Source: Clostridia bacterium | Lineage (GTDB): Bacteria > Bacillota > Clostridia > Oscillospirales > Acutalibacteraceae | Assembly: GCA_017465085.1 (NCBI GenBank) | Contig: JAFTWW010000021.1 | Span: 1 to 64,000 of the forward strand | Reading direction: 5' to 3' | DNA length: 64,000 nt | In this document: one piece after another, positions 14,553-23,032 of the stretch | How the letters are laid out: each line of letters opens with the position of its first letter | Position numbering within the stretch: position 1 is the stretch's first letter | Notes under the pieces: model-generated | Seen by the model: only the letters and a program-made list of their open reading frames with translations | Database searches by the model: none | Told to the model about the DNA's origin: nothing | Made by a program: the position numbers and the translations under genes

Positions 14553-15011
14553 CTATCGGTTTTGCTCTTTAAGCGCTCTGTCTATGGCTCTGTTTGCATC
14601 TCTCTTTGCCGCAACCGCGCGCTTATCGTGAAGCTGTTTACCTTTGCATAAACCTAACTGTACCTTAACCCTTGAGCCCTTGAAATACAGGGAGAGGGGA
14701 ATAAGGGTTAGTCCCTCTTGTTTAACCTGACCGAGCAGACGCATAATCTCACGCTTATGCATAAGCAGTTTGCGGTCTCTTTTAGGGTCTCGGTTAAAAA
14801 TATTGCCGTATTCATAGGGGCTTATGTGCATCTGCTTTATAAACAGCTCGCCATCATTTACATTGCACCAAGCCTCTTTGAGATTAACCCCGCCCTGACG
14901 GATGGATTTAACCTCGGTACCCGAAAGAGCGATACCGGCTTCAAAGCTTTCAATAACGAAATATTCGTGAAAAGCATTTTTGTTTGTAGTTATTGTTTTC
15001 GTATTTTCCAC
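14553..15011 (-). CDS. smpB: SsrA-binding protein SmpB
   Basis: 152 residues. Signature segments are AFHEYFVIESFEAGIALSGTEVKSIRQG near the N-terminus, then HISPYEYGN, and DPKRDRKLLMHKREI. The basic C-terminal tail KRDANRAIDRALKEQNR inserts into the mRNA channel. SmpB is the partner of the adjacent tmRNA in trans-translation. The start is GTG 15011 behind AAAGGAGGG; an upstream in-frame ATG would add 15 residues unlike the family and lies within the promoter region. Confidence 0.96.
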   Translation of the reverse strand: MENTKTITTNKNAFHEYFVIESFEAGIALSGTEVKSIRQGGVNLKEAWCNVNDGELFIKQMHISPYEYGNIFNRDPKRDRKLLMHKREIMRLLGQVKQEGLTLIPLSLYFKGSRVKVQLGLCKGKQLHDKRAVAAKRDANRAIDRALKEQNR

Positions 15012-15046
15012 CGTTATCCCTCCTTTGCGATTTTCAGGCGAAAACA

Positions 15047-15075
15047 AGTATAACATACCTTAAATAAAAGGTCAA
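15047..15075 (-). promoter_or_regulatory. Promoter of smpB (and probably ssrA)
   Basis: On the minus strand TTGACC (15075-15070), 17 bases, TATACT (15052-15047). Confidence 0.8.
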
Positions 15076-15094
15076 GAAATCCTTGTCGAAAACT

Positions 15095-15119
15095 AGCGCC
15101 GCACATTAAGTGCGGCGCT
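15095..15119 (-). terminator. Terminator of hom-lysC
   Basis: Ten-bp GC-rich stem AGCGCCGCAC (15095-15104) with GTGCGGCGCT (15110-15119), 5-base loop; AGTTTTCG follows on the minus strand. Confidence 0.82.
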
Positions 15120-15125
15120 TGGGTT

Positions 15126-16334
15126 TTAGATTATAAATTTATCGTGGATAGCCTGCTGAGCCTTTTCGGCGTATTTCTTTTCAATAAGAACAGAAACCTT
15201 GATTTCGCTTGTAGAAATCATCTGGATGTTGATTCCTGCATCGAAAAGGGCTTCAAACATCTTGGATGCAACACCGGGATGGCTCTCCATACCTGCGCCA
15301 ACGATTGATACCTTAGCAATGTTGTTATCAAAGGAAAGCTTATTGTAATCAAAAATATCCTTGTTGCTTTCAAGAGCTTCAATGGCCTCATCGTGCATAT
15401 TATCGGCAACGGTGAAGGTGATATCCTTGGTGCCGTCACGTCCTACAGACTGCAGAATAATATCAACATTGATTTTCTTCTGAGCAAGAATATTAAAGAG
15501 CTTAAATGCAACTCCGGGAGTATCCTTAAGACCTACTACCGAGATGCTGGTTACATTACAGTCAGTGGCAACGCCTTTAATTAAAGTTTTTTCCATTTTT
15601 ACCTTCTCCTTTACAATCGTACCTGGCTTATTTTCAAGGCTTGAAAGAACTTCAAGCTCCACGTTGTATTTCTTAGCCATTTCAACCGAGCGGTTGTTAA
15701 GCACCTGCGCGCCTAAGTTTGCAAGCTCAAGCATTTCATCATAGGTGATTTCATCAATCTTCTTAGCAGATTTAACCTTTCTGGGATCGGTGGTGTAAAC
15801 ACCGTCAACATCGGTATAAATCTGGCAACGGTCCGCCTTTAATGCGGCTGCAATTGCAACTGCGCTTGTATCGGAGCCGCCACGGCCTAAGGTGGTGATA
15901 TCATCATATTTATTAAGGCCCTGGAAACCTGCAACGATAATTATGTTTCGTTTGGAAAGCTCAGCGCGGAGCCTTTCACTCTCAATGCGCTTGATTCTTG
16001 CAATACCGTGGTTTGAATCGGTTACGAAACCTGCCTGCCAACCAAGAAGAGAAGTAACGGGGCAGCCAAGCTTCTCAATAGCCATAGCGAGTAATGCAAT
16101 GGAAATCTGCTCGCCTGCGGAGAGAAGCATATCCATCTCACGCTTGGAAGCGCGGCCTGGGTTGATTTCGTTAGCCTTTGCTATAAGGTCATCAGTAGTA
16201 TCTCCCTGAGCGGAAACAACAACGATAACATCATTACCTTTTTTATATTCATCGGTAATAATATTAGCAACATTGAAAACGCGCTCGGCATTAGCAACCG
16301 ATGAGCCTCCGAATTTTTTTACTATAAGTGACAT
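15126..16334 (-). CDS. lysC: Aspartate kinase (monofunctional, two ACT domains)
   Basis: 402 residues. The kinase domain begins VKKFGGSSVA, with TTLGRGGSDTSAVA and YTDVDGVYTTDPR. From about residue 260 there are two ACT regulatory domains (VTSISVVGLKDTPGVAFKLF and VSIVGAGMESHPGVASKMF). It phosphorylates aspartate, the first step to lysine, threonine and methionine, and is normally feedback-inhibited through the ACT domains. It follows hom by 14 bases in the same transcript, which suggests the pair mainly serves threonine/methionine (inference). Confidence 0.96.
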   Translation of the reverse strand: MSLIVKKFGGSSVANAERVFNVANIITDEYKKGNDVIVVVSAQGDTTDDLIAKANEINPGRASKREMDMLLSAGEQISIALLAMAIEKLGCPVTSLLGWQAGFVTDSNHGIARIKRIESERLRAELSKRNIIIVAGFQGLNKYDDITTLGRGGSDTSAVAIAAALKADRCQIYTDVDGVYTTDPRKVKSAKKIDEITYDEMLELANLGAQVLNNRSVEMAKKYNVELEVLSSLENKPGTIVKEKVKMEKTLIKGVATDCNVTSISVVGLKDTPGVAFKLFNILAQKKINVDIILQSVGRDGTKDITFTVADNMHDEAIEALESNKDIFDYNKLSFDNNIAKVSIVGAGMESHPGVASKMFEALFDAGINIQMISTSEIKVSVLIEKKYAEKAQQAIHDKFII

Positions 16335-16348
16335 CCTAAAACCTCCTG

Positions 16349-17575
16349 TTAAAATAGGGTGTGCATAATCTTAACACAATCGGCGCCAATGCTACCGATT
16401 TTCTCTTTAAGAACACTCTCTTGCTCCTCGGGAGTAATCAAAGCAATTTCACAGCGGAATTTGTTTTCGATTACCTCAGCCGTATTGCCGAATACCGATT
16501 TAACCTGAGCGCTCAATTTATCAAAATCATCTGATTTCAGATAAACATAAAGCTTAACATTTTCATCGGGAATTACAACGTAATCCTCGTAAGCCTCTTC
16601 CCAGAAGAGATATTTGCGCGCGTTAAGGTGCTTGGCGCAATCGAGCATATCAGCAACAACGGCGCTGGCGGTGGGCAACTTGCCTGCGCCCTTGCCATAA
16701 AACATAACATCGCCCGTTGCATCGCCGTTAACGGTAATAGCGTTAAATACGCCGTTAACGCCCGAAAGGATATTTTCACGGCTAACAAGAGTGGGGCGAA
16801 CATTTGCGGTGATTTTGCCGTTTTCGAGCCTTTTTGCAGTACAAATAAGCTTGATTACGAAGCCAAAATTATCTGCATACTCAACATCGTTAAGGCTTAT
16901 ATCGGTAATGCCCTCGGTGGAAACCGCATCGGGATAAATATGCTTGCCAAATCCAAGGGAAGCGAGAATACAGATTTTGCGGCAGGCATCGTGGCCCTCA
17001 ATATCGGCGGCGGGATTTCTCTCGGCAAAGCCTTTATCCTGAGCAAGCTTAAGCGCCGTATCAAAATCCATATTATCCACTATCATTTTATCTAAAATGT
17101 AGTTGGTTGTTCCGTTGAGGATGCCTGTTATCTTGTTAATGTTATTAGCGGCGAGGCACTGCGCCATAGGGCGAATAATAGGGATACCTCCTCCAACACT
17201 TGCTTCAAAAAGGAAATTAACATTATTCTCCTTAGCGATTTTAAGAAGCTCGGCGCCCTTTGCGGCAACAAGCTCTTTATTGGAGGTTACAACGCTTTTA
17301 CCTGCTGAAAGACAGCTTTTAACGAAATCATAAGCAGGATTTATACCACCCATAACCTCGGCAACGATTTTAACCTCTGGATCATTAAGTATTATGTTAA
17401 AATCTTTAATGAACTTGTCCGAATAATCAAGACCTTCAAAATCTCTCAAATCAAGAATATACTTTACGGCAATATCATCACAGATTTTTTCATTCATAAG
17501 CTCGTTCTTACCGATGAGAATTTCGGCAACACCTGAGCCTACTGTTCCGTGACCCATAATCGCAGTATATATCAT
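16349..17575 (-). CDS. hom: Homoserine dehydrogenase
   Basis: 408 residues. The Rossmann motif is IMGHGTVGSGV; VMGGINPAYDFV, VTSNKELVA and GILNGTTNYIL belong to the catalytic and dimer region; EGHDACRKICILASLGFG carries the substrate-site signature; and the last 70-80 residues (KLYVYLKSDD onward) form an ACT-type domain. It reduces aspartate semialdehyde to homoserine. The start is ATG 17575: AAGGAGGA (17588-17581) is 6 bases away, whereas the in-frame ATG at 17581 overlaps it. The gene is first in hom-lysC. Confidence 0.96.
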   Translation of the reverse strand: MIYTAIMGHGTVGSGVAEILIGKNELMNEKICDDIAVKYILDLRDFEGLDYSDKFIKDFNIILNDPEVKIVAEVMGGINPAYDFVKSCLSAGKSVVTSNKELVAAKGAELLKIAKENNVNFLFEASVGGGIPIIRPMAQCLAANNINKITGILNGTTNYILDKMIVDNMDFDTALKLAQDKGFAERNPAADIEGHDACRKICILASLGFGKHIYPDAVSTEGITDISLNDVEYADNFGFVIKLICTAKRLENGKITANVRPTLVSRENILSGVNGVFNAITVNGDATGDVMFYGKGAGKLPTASAVVADMLDCAKHLNARKYLFWEEAYEDYVVIPDENVKLYVYLKSDDFDKLSAQVKSVFGNTAEVIENKFRCEIALITPEEQESVLKEKIGSIGADCVKIMHTLF

Positions 17576-17640
17576 ATTCATCCTCCTTACCAAAGAGAGT
17601 AGATAAATAAATTCGTAAGGTTTAAGCGAATTATTTTATA

Positions 17641-17669
17641 ATTATACTAAAAAGACAATCAAAAATCAA
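17641..17669 (-). promoter_or_regulatory. Promoter of hom-lysC
   Basis: Minus strand TTGATT (17669-17664), 17 bases, TATAAT (17646-17641). The leader to the hom start is short (about 60 bases), leaving no room for a T-box or lysine riboswitch. Confidence 0.75.
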
Positions 17670-17743
17670 TATAAATATTTCACAAAATCGGGCAATAGTA
17701 ATAATTAGAATATATATGATTTATGCGAAAGGACGGAGAATTT

Positions 17744-18811
17744 ATGGAAAATGAAAAGAAGAAGACGTTTCTTCTTAATATTACCTTCGCGGCGGTTGTT
17801 GGACTTATAGTATATCTTGTGGTAAGATTTATGCTCAGCTTTCTTCTTCCTTTCGTAATCGGTCTTATACTATCTTATCTTGTGCAAAAACCTGCCAAAA
17901 AAATCTCGGAAAAAACCTTTTTAAGCAAGGGGAGCAGCGCCGCGATTCTGGTTAGTGTTACCTTTGTTTTGGCGGTATCGTTGGCAGTAGCGGTTTTATG
18001 GGTGGTTTTCGGCGGCATTACACAGTTTTTCACAAATGAAAACAATATGAAAAATCTATCGTTAGTGTTCGAAAGGGCAGAGAATATGTTTTCGGGTGTG
18101 GCGGAAAAGTTGCCCCAGAGCCTTACTGATAATTCAGGTAGAATTTTAACACAGTTCAAAGAAAATCTGCTATCCCGACTTGGTAGCTTTGTTTCCTCCT
18201 TTGCGGCAAATACTGCTAAAAAGCTACCCTCATTTCTTTTGAGCTGTGTTGTAACCGTGGTGGCAAGCTGTTATATTGCCAAGGATTACGATAAACTGCT
18301 AAAGTTTGTGCGGGGATTTATCAGCAAAACCGCTTGGAATAATATTAAAACCGTTAAAGAAATAGTGGTTGAAAGTATCTTGAAATTCGCAAAGGGTTAT
18401 CTTATTTTAACGCTTATAACCTTAGCAGAGCTTACAGTCGGATTGTTTTTAATCGGTATTAAAAAGGCGTTCTTGGTGGCGCTTATTATCGCTTTTGTGG
18501 ATATTCTTCCCGTTATAGGCGCGGGTACGGTTCTGATTCCCTGGGCTATCATATCTATGCTTTCGGGCGGCATCTCAAAGGGCATTTTACTGCTGATTTT
18601 GTATGCTGCCATAACCGTTATCCGCAATGTTATAGAGCCTAAAATAATAGGTGAAAAAATAGGACTCAACCCACTGTTTATGCTGATTGTAATCTTTGTC
18701 GGCTTAAGGGTGGCAGGGCTTGCAGGTATGATAATTTTCCCCATAGCCTTAATAGTTGTTATCAATTTCTATAAAAGGCAGATGGTAACCGAAAATGCTC
18801 GGACAAATTAA
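17744..18811 (+). CDS. AI-2E-family transporter, sporulation protein YtvI-like
   Basis: 355 residues, 7-8 hydrophobic helices with a hydrophilic stretch at about 95-160 between TM3 and TM4, the usual layout of AI-2E/PerM proteins. LPVIGAGTVLIPWAIISML and NVIEPKIIGEKIGLNPLFMLIVIFVGLRVAG are the conserved C-terminal blocks. The clostridial members closest to this pattern are annotated YtvI, a membrane protein of the sporulation regulon; transport substrate unproven. The start is ATG 17744 after GGACGGAG; an ATG at 17723 lacks a ribosome site. It may be co-transcribed with the next small gene. Confidence 0.82.
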   Translation: MENEKKKTFLLNITFAAVVGLIVYLVVRFMLSFLLPFVIGLILSYLVQKPAKKISEKTFLSKGSSAAILVSVTFVLAVSLAVAVLWVVFGGITQFFTNENNMKNLSLVFERAENMFSGVAEKLPQSLTDNSGRILTQFKENLLSRLGSFVSSFAANTAKKLPSFLLSCVVTVVASCYIAKDYDKLLKFVRGFISKTAWNNIKTVKEIVVESILKFAKGYLILTLITLAELTVGLFLIGIKKAFLVALIIAFVDILPVIGAGTVLIPWAIISMLSGGISKGILLLILYAAITVIRNVIEPKIIGEKIGLNPLFMLIVIFVGLRVAGLAGMIIFPIALIVVINFYKRQMVTENARTN

Positions 18812-18878
18812 AGTTTTTTGCATAGTATGTAATGTGATGGAAAATCACACAATGTGCAACGGAACGGAGCGTAGGGAA

Positions 18879-19097
18879 ATGGGCAGTTTTCTGCTTACAA
18901 CAGGAAGTATAACCTATGCTATCAAAGGAAGGGATATACTGCGCCGAGCAGGGTTCAAAGCAAGGATTGAACGCAGGTCGGCGGGTCCCGGTAGTAGCGG
19001 CTGTGGGTATAATATTGTTGTAGATGGCGATATAAAAACCGCCGAGTCGATACTGAGGGAAGCAGGTATAAAAATTCTTCAGATAAACGAAATGTAA
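18879..19097 (+). CDS. DUF3343 protein, putative selenium/sulfur carrier-like
   Basis: 72 residues from ATG 18879 (GGAG 9 bases upstream). The sequence FLLTTGSITYAIKGRDILRR followed by AGPGSSGCGYNIVV matches DUF3343, a small alpha/beta domain with a conserved cysteine in a G-C-G-Y loop. It is often found beside cysteine-desulfurase-like enzymes or selenium genes and is annotated as a putative Se/S carrier. The frame is open from 18795, but that would overlap ytvI and add 28 residues not typical of the domain. The next gene is indeed a cysteine-desulfurase-like enzyme, though a terminator hairpin separates them. Confidence 0.78.
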   Translation: MGSFLLTTGSITYAIKGRDILRRAGFKARIERRSAGPGSSGCGYNIVVDGDIKTAESILREAGIKILQINEM

Positions 19098-19105
19098 CAA
19101 AACAC

Positions 19106-19142
19106 AAAACCGCCGCGGATTTGTTGCCGAGGCGGTTTTTTT
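19106..19142 (+). terminator. Terminator after the DUF3343 gene
   Basis: AAAACCGCC pairs with GGCGGTTTT around a 16-base loop that can pair internally (CGG/CCG), followed by a T-run (19136-19142). It lies before the next ribosome site, so read-through would set the level of the downstream enzyme. Confidence 0.82.
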
Positions 19143-19161
19143 ATGCGAGGTGAATGGTTTT

Positions 19162-20307
19162 ATGATATATTTTGATAATGCGGCAACCACGGGTAAAAAG
19201 CCGATATCCGTAATAAAAGCAGTGGAAAACGCCCTGCTTAATCTTTCTGCCAATCCCGGAAGGAGCGGTCATACTTTATCCGAAAGGGCGGCCACGCAAA
19301 TTTATGCAGTAAGAGAAAAGACGGCGGAATTTTTCGGCGCTTCGGGGGCAGAAAATGTGGTATTTACAGCCAATTGCACCGCGAGTCTTAACTTTGTTAT
19401 CAAGGGCGTTCTTAAACGGGGAGACCACTGCATTATATCGGATTTAGAGCACAATGCGGTGCTCAGACCTGTTCATAAATGCGGCGCGGATTATGATATT
19501 GCCCGCGTTTCCTTAACCGATGATAATATAACGGTGGAAAATTTCGAAAAGCTAATCAATCCAAGAACAAAAATGATTATCTGTACGGGTGGCTCCAATG
19601 TTATCGGAAGGCTTCTGCCCATTGAAAAAATAGGAGGGCTTACCAGGGATAAAAATATTCTCTTCGCCGTAGATGCGGCGCAGATTGCAGGGGTTATCCC
19701 CATAGATATGAAACGGATGAATATCGATTACCTTTGCATTGCCTCTCATAAGGGGCTTTATGCTCCGATGGGAACAGGAATCTTAATTGCCGAAAAGCCC
19801 ATAGAAAACACACTTATTGAGGGTGGAACGGGCACCAATTCCAAGGATTTATTCCAGCCTGATTTTTTACCCGAAAGGCTTGAAAGCGGTACCGTAAACG
19901 TGGCAGGAATTATAGGAACGGGCGCGGGAATAGATTTCGTTAAAAGGGTAGGAGTAGATAAAATTCACAGAAAAGAAATTAACCTCTTAAAAAGGCTTTA
20001 TAACAGAATTTATGACAAAACAGGCGTAATCCTTTATGCCCCTAAAATTAACGAGGACGGATTTGCTCCCGTGCTAAGCTTTGATATCAAAGGGCTCACA
20101 TCGTCAGAGACGGCGTCACTTCTTAACGATAGGGGAATTGCCGTAAGGGCAGGGCTCCACTGCGCGCCGTTGGCTCATAAAAAAATCGGCACCATTGATA
20201 ACGGAACGGTACGCGTATCTCCAAGCTTTTTTAATTCCGAGGCAGAGATAGATTATCTTTCAAGAAAAATAGAAGAAATAGGCAAAAAATATAATAAATA
20301 TTTATAA
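19162..20307 (+). CDS. Cysteine desulfurase-like aminotransferase class V enzyme
   Basis: 381 residues. It starts MIYFDNAATT as group II (SufS/Csd-type) enzymes do. SDLEHNAVLRP carries the PLP-stacking histidine, FAVDAAQIAGVIPIDM the PLP aspartate, CIASHKGLYAPMGTG the Schiff-base lysine, and AVRAGLHCAPLAH the catalytic cysteine loop. It should release sulfur (or selenium) from cysteine/selenocysteine as an enzyme persulfide. No SufU or IscU scaffold is adjacent; the DUF3343 protein upstream is the likely sulfur/selenium partner. The start is ATG 19162 with GAGGTG 9 bases upstream. It is not the SUF-operon enzyme by context. Confidence 0.87.
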   Translation: MIYFDNAATTGKKPISVIKAVENALLNLSANPGRSGHTLSERAATQIYAVREKTAEFFGASGAENVVFTANCTASLNFVIKGVLKRGDHCIISDLEHNAVLRPVHKCGADYDIARVSLTDDNITVENFEKLINPRTKMIICTGGSNVIGRLLPIEKIGGLTRDKNILFAVDAAQIAGVIPIDMKRMNIDYLCIASHKGLYAPMGTGILIAEKPIENTLIEGGTGTNSKDLFQPDFLPERLESGTVNVAGIIGTGAGIDFVKRVGVDKIHRKEINLLKRLYNRIYDKTGVILYAPKINEDGFAPVLSFDIKGLTSSETASLLNDRGIAVRAGLHCAPLAHKKIGTIDNGTVRVSPSFFNSEAEIDYLSRKIEEIGKKYNKYL

Positions 20308-20315
20308 AATAACTA

Positions 20316-20344
20316 TTGATTGAGCCTAAAAATTATGTTACAAT
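20316..20344 (+). promoter_or_regulatory. Promoter of the cdaA operon
   Basis: TTGATT (20316-20321), 17 bases, TACAAT (20339-20344). The predicted transcript start near 20351 excludes the in-frame GTG at 20348 as a translation start. Confidence 0.72.
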
Positions 20345-20380
20345 AAAGTGGAATATGAATTTAGTAAAGGGATGAGAAGT

Positions 20381-21307
20381 TTGGGAGCTATTTTGGATGG
20401 ATTATATACCCTATGGAACCAAATAATTTACGCCTTATCAAATATGCGAGTGTTTGATATCGTTGATATTTTGGCTATTGCATGGATAATTTATAAGGCA
20501 ATCGGTTTTCTGCTTGAAACAAGGGCAGGATTACTCGTTAAGGGATTAACCGTAATCTTCGGCACCTATCTTTTAGCAAGGCTGTTTGAGCTTACCGTTG
20601 TAAGCTGGCTGCTTTCGGTTGTTGTTGATTCTGCACTTGTTGTTATGGCTATTATTTTTCAGCCTGAAATCCGTAGAATGCTTGAAAAGGTTGGTCATAC
20701 CAAGCTTTTAGGCAGTAAGAAATATGATGATGAAAACGAAACGGTAAGGGCTTGTATAGATAATGTTACCAAGGCGGCAGGCTCAATGCAGCAGGCAAAG
20801 GTCGGCGCCCTTATCGTCTTCGAGAGGGAAACTCAGCTTGCCGATATCGTTAATACGGGTACCGTTATTGATGCCGAGTGCTCCGTTTCTATGGTCAACA
20901 ATGTTTTCTTCCCAAACTCACCTTTGCACGATGGAGCGATGATAATAAGAGACGGCAGAATATATGCCGCAGGCTGTATTTTGCCGTTAACACAAAGGCC
21001 CGATATATCCTCCCATCTTGGCACCCGTCACAGAGCGGCAATCGGTATTTCCGAAAATTCCGATGCAATCGTTCTTGTGGTTTCGGAAGAAACGGGCACC
21101 ATCTCCATTGTTAATAACGGCGAGATGCAGAGAGATTATAACTCCGTTTCTGCCTATGCTGAGCTTAGTAAGCTTCTGGTAAGCGATGATATGGATAAAA
21201 AGGATAACGCTCTCATTTCCGCCTTAAAAGGTTTTAGCCTTTTCGGCCGTTCGGATAAAAGCAAAGATGAAGAGGAGGAGGTAGCGGAAAATGAAGATAA
21301 ATCTTAA
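20381..21307 (+). CDS. cdaA: Membrane diadenylate cyclase CdaA
   Basis: About 308 residues. Three N-terminal TM helices (about residues 25-90) lead to a DAC domain with PLHDGAMII (DGA motif) and GTRHRAAIGISE (RHR motif), which together condense two ATP into c-di-AMP. c-di-AMP controls potassium uptake and cell-wall homeostasis and is essential in many Bacillota. A TTG start at 20381 is favoured: AAAGGG (20366-20371) is 9 bases away, while ATG 20372 abuts it and GTG 20348 precedes the transcript start. The acidic tail (KDEEEEVAENEDK) overlaps the cdaR start by 17 bases, so the two are translationally coupled. Confidence 0.94.
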   Translation: MGAILDGLYTLWNQIIYALSNMRVFDIVDILAIAWIIYKAIGFLLETRAGLLVKGLTVIFGTYLLARLFELTVVSWLLSVVVDSALVVMAIIFQPEIRRMLEKVGHTKLLGSKKYDDENETVRACIDNVTKAAGSMQQAKVGALIVFERETQLADIVNTGTVIDAECSVSMVNNVFFPNSPLHDGAMIIRDGRIYAAGCILPLTQRPDISSHLGTRHRAAIGISENSDAIVLVVSEETGTISIVNNGEMQRDYNSVSAYAELSKLLVSDDMDKKDNALISALKGFSLFGRSDKSKDEEEEVAENEDKS

Positions 21308-22616
21308 AAAGCTTGATTTCCGTAAGATTTTTTCAAATAAAAAGTTCACAGTAACAATTTCCCTGATTCTTTCCTTTATTATCTGGATGGTTGCTATGGT
21401 TAACCGTAACCCTGTCCGTTCCCAGACTTTTACGGATATCTCGGCCACCGTTTCTATCGAAAACACCGTGGCAAGTGAGATGGGCCTTGGCATTGTTTCG
21501 GATGTATCCTCTCAGAAATTTTCTGTTACCGTGAGTGGTCCTAACTATGTGGTAAGCTCGCTGAAACCCGAGGATATTCTCCTTAGCGCCTCGGTTACTG
21601 AGGTGAACGGAGCGGGAACATATAGCCTTGAAATAGTTGGTATGCAGAATAGCACTAAATCGGGCTATACCTTTTCATCTATCACCCCCGATAGAATTGA
21701 TGTAACCTTCGATTTCATTGAAACCGCAGAGTTCACAGTAACTCCCAAGCTTATCGGCGTTAGCGCCACAAACGGCCTTATTGCCGATAATCCTACGGTT
21801 TCCAAGCCCGAGGAGAGTACCATATCCATTAAAGGCCCCCGTTCTGTTATTGAGCGCATAAGCTCGGTTGTGGCTTATGCCGAGGTTAACGAGGTGCTTA
21901 ATGCCACCAAGAGTTATACCGCCGATATTGTTCTGCTTGATAAGGATGAAAAAACCATTTATAGATTCACACCGAGCGGTAAGATTTACGATGAAAACGG
22001 AAATGTAGTTGAGAGCACCAGCCTCACTTTATCCTTCACCTCAACAACCGTATCTCAGCCAATTGTTAAAAAGGCAACGGCGGCAGTTTCTGTGGTGTTT
22101 AATAATAAGCCGCAGGGTATAAAGGATGAGGATATCAAGTATTCTGTTGATTACGGTAAGGTAACCGTTATCGGTACTCCCGAGGTTGTTGATAAGCTTA
22201 CATCAATCAGCCTTTCACCTATTGATTTCAAAAATATTTCCACTACCTCAAACAGCTTTGAGGTTTCGGCGATTCTTCCCGATGGTGTTAAGCTGTTTGA
22301 TAATATCGAGTTCTTTACGGTTAAGATTGATACCTCTGATTATACCGAAAAAACCTTTACGGTTTCTACCTTTAAGGTGGTAAATGTTGCAGGTAATCTT
22401 ACCGCCAAAACGGGAGATAGTATTAAGAATGTTAAAATCTGCGGCAAAGAATCGGTTATAAATAAACTGAAAGCAGAGGATATATATGCCCTTGTTGATG
22501 TTTCTGATAAATCCGCAGGTCAGCATACGGTTGAGGTTGTTATCAAGTCGGATAAATACGATAACATCTGGCAGGTTGGCAGCTATAGCACCGCCGTTAC
22601 CTTAACTCAAAAATAA
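21291..22616 (+). CDS. cdaR: CdaA regulatory protein CdaR (YbbR repeats)
   Basis: 441 residues: a short basic N-terminus, one TM helix (about 20-36), then four extracytoplasmic YbbR-like beta repeats (about 45-125, 130-225, 245-340, 350-441). CdaR binds and modulates CdaA at the membrane. The GAGGAGGAGG ribosome site lies inside the acidic tail codons of cdaA. In most Firmicutes glmM follows; here it does not, and a small unknown gene and recD2 come next. Confidence 0.93.
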   Translation: MKINLKKLDFRKIFSNKKFTVTISLILSFIIWMVAMVNRNPVRSQTFTDISATVSIENTVASEMGLGIVSDVSSQKFSVTVSGPNYVVSSLKPEDILLSASVTEVNGAGTYSLEIVGMQNSTKSGYTFSSITPDRIDVTFDFIETAEFTVTPKLIGVSATNGLIADNPTVSKPEESTISIKGPRSVIERISSVVAYAEVNEVLNATKSYTADIVLLDKDEKTIYRFTPSGKIYDENGNVVESTSLTLSFTSTTVSQPIVKKATAAVSVVFNNKPQGIKDEDIKYSVDYGKVTVIGTPEVVDKLTSISLSPIDFKNISTTSNSFEVSAILPDGVKLFDNIEFFTVKIDTSDYTEKTFTVSTFKVVNVAGNLTAKTGDSIKNVKICGKESVINKLKAEDIYALVDVSDKSAGQHTVEVVIKSDKYDNIWQVGSYSTAVTLTQK

Positions 22617-22633
22617 TCAATTACCAAATTCTG

Positions 22634-22658
22634 CCTCGCTGCATACAATGTAGCGAGG
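22634..22658 (+). promoter_or_regulatory. Hairpin overlapping the ribosome site of the next gene
   Basis: CCTCGCTGCAT (22634-22644) pairs with ATGTAGCGAGG (22648-22658), 11 bp with one G-T. The right arm contains GAGG, the first half of the GAGGTGG ribosome site (22655-22661), so the fold would hide it. There is no T-run, so it is not a normal terminator. Confidence 0.6.
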
Positions 22659-22666
22659 TGGTATTT

Positions 22667-23032
22667 ATGGTAAAGGGAATTTTGATTTCGTGCGTTTTCT
22701 TGTTGGCTGTGGCAGGTATTTGTGAGGTTATTCACCTTATTCGCCTCTATTTCGTTTCTGATGGCAAAAAGATGCCTACCTACTCACTTGTGTTTTTAAG
22801 GCAGGGAAGGGCAATCAATCAGTTAAGATACGAATATGAGCAACGGCTGTGGCAGGGCGGCACCTATGCCGAAACCGTAATAGCCGTTGATAAAGAGCTT
22901 GATGAGGATGAACGTAAGCTCTGCTATGAATTCGCGCGGAAGAAGGATATAATAATTGCTCCTGCCGAAATGCTTGGCAGGATTTTAGATACTCTATATT
23001 CAAACGAGGAAAAGAAAGTTGACTCAGAATGA
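22667..23032 (+). CDS. Unknown single-TM protein between cdaR and recD2
   Basis: 121 residues. One N-terminal membrane helix (VKGILISCVFLLAVAGICEV, about 2-21) is followed by a soluble cytoplasmic or surface part rich in charged residues (QLRYEYEQRLW, VDKELDEDERKLCYEFARKKD, EMLGRILDTLYSNEEKK). I do not recognise a family. GAGGTGG lies 5 bases before the ATG; a GTG at 22658 is inside that site. The 3' end overlaps recD2 by 14 bases, indicating coupling. Context (c-di-AMP genes upstream, recombination helicase downstream) does not fix a job. Confidence 0.78.
   Translation: MVKGILISCVFLLAVAGICEVIHLIRLYFVSDGKKMPTYSLVFLRQGRAINQLRYEYEQRLWQGGTYAETVIAVDKELDEDERKLCYEFARKKDIIIAPAEMLGRILDTLYSNEEKKVDSE

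Noticed and set aside
17594..17640. Possible T-box or lysine riboswitch before hom-lysC
   Set aside because: The leader is only about 60 bases and has no specifier loop, T-box sequence or lysine-riboswitch core.
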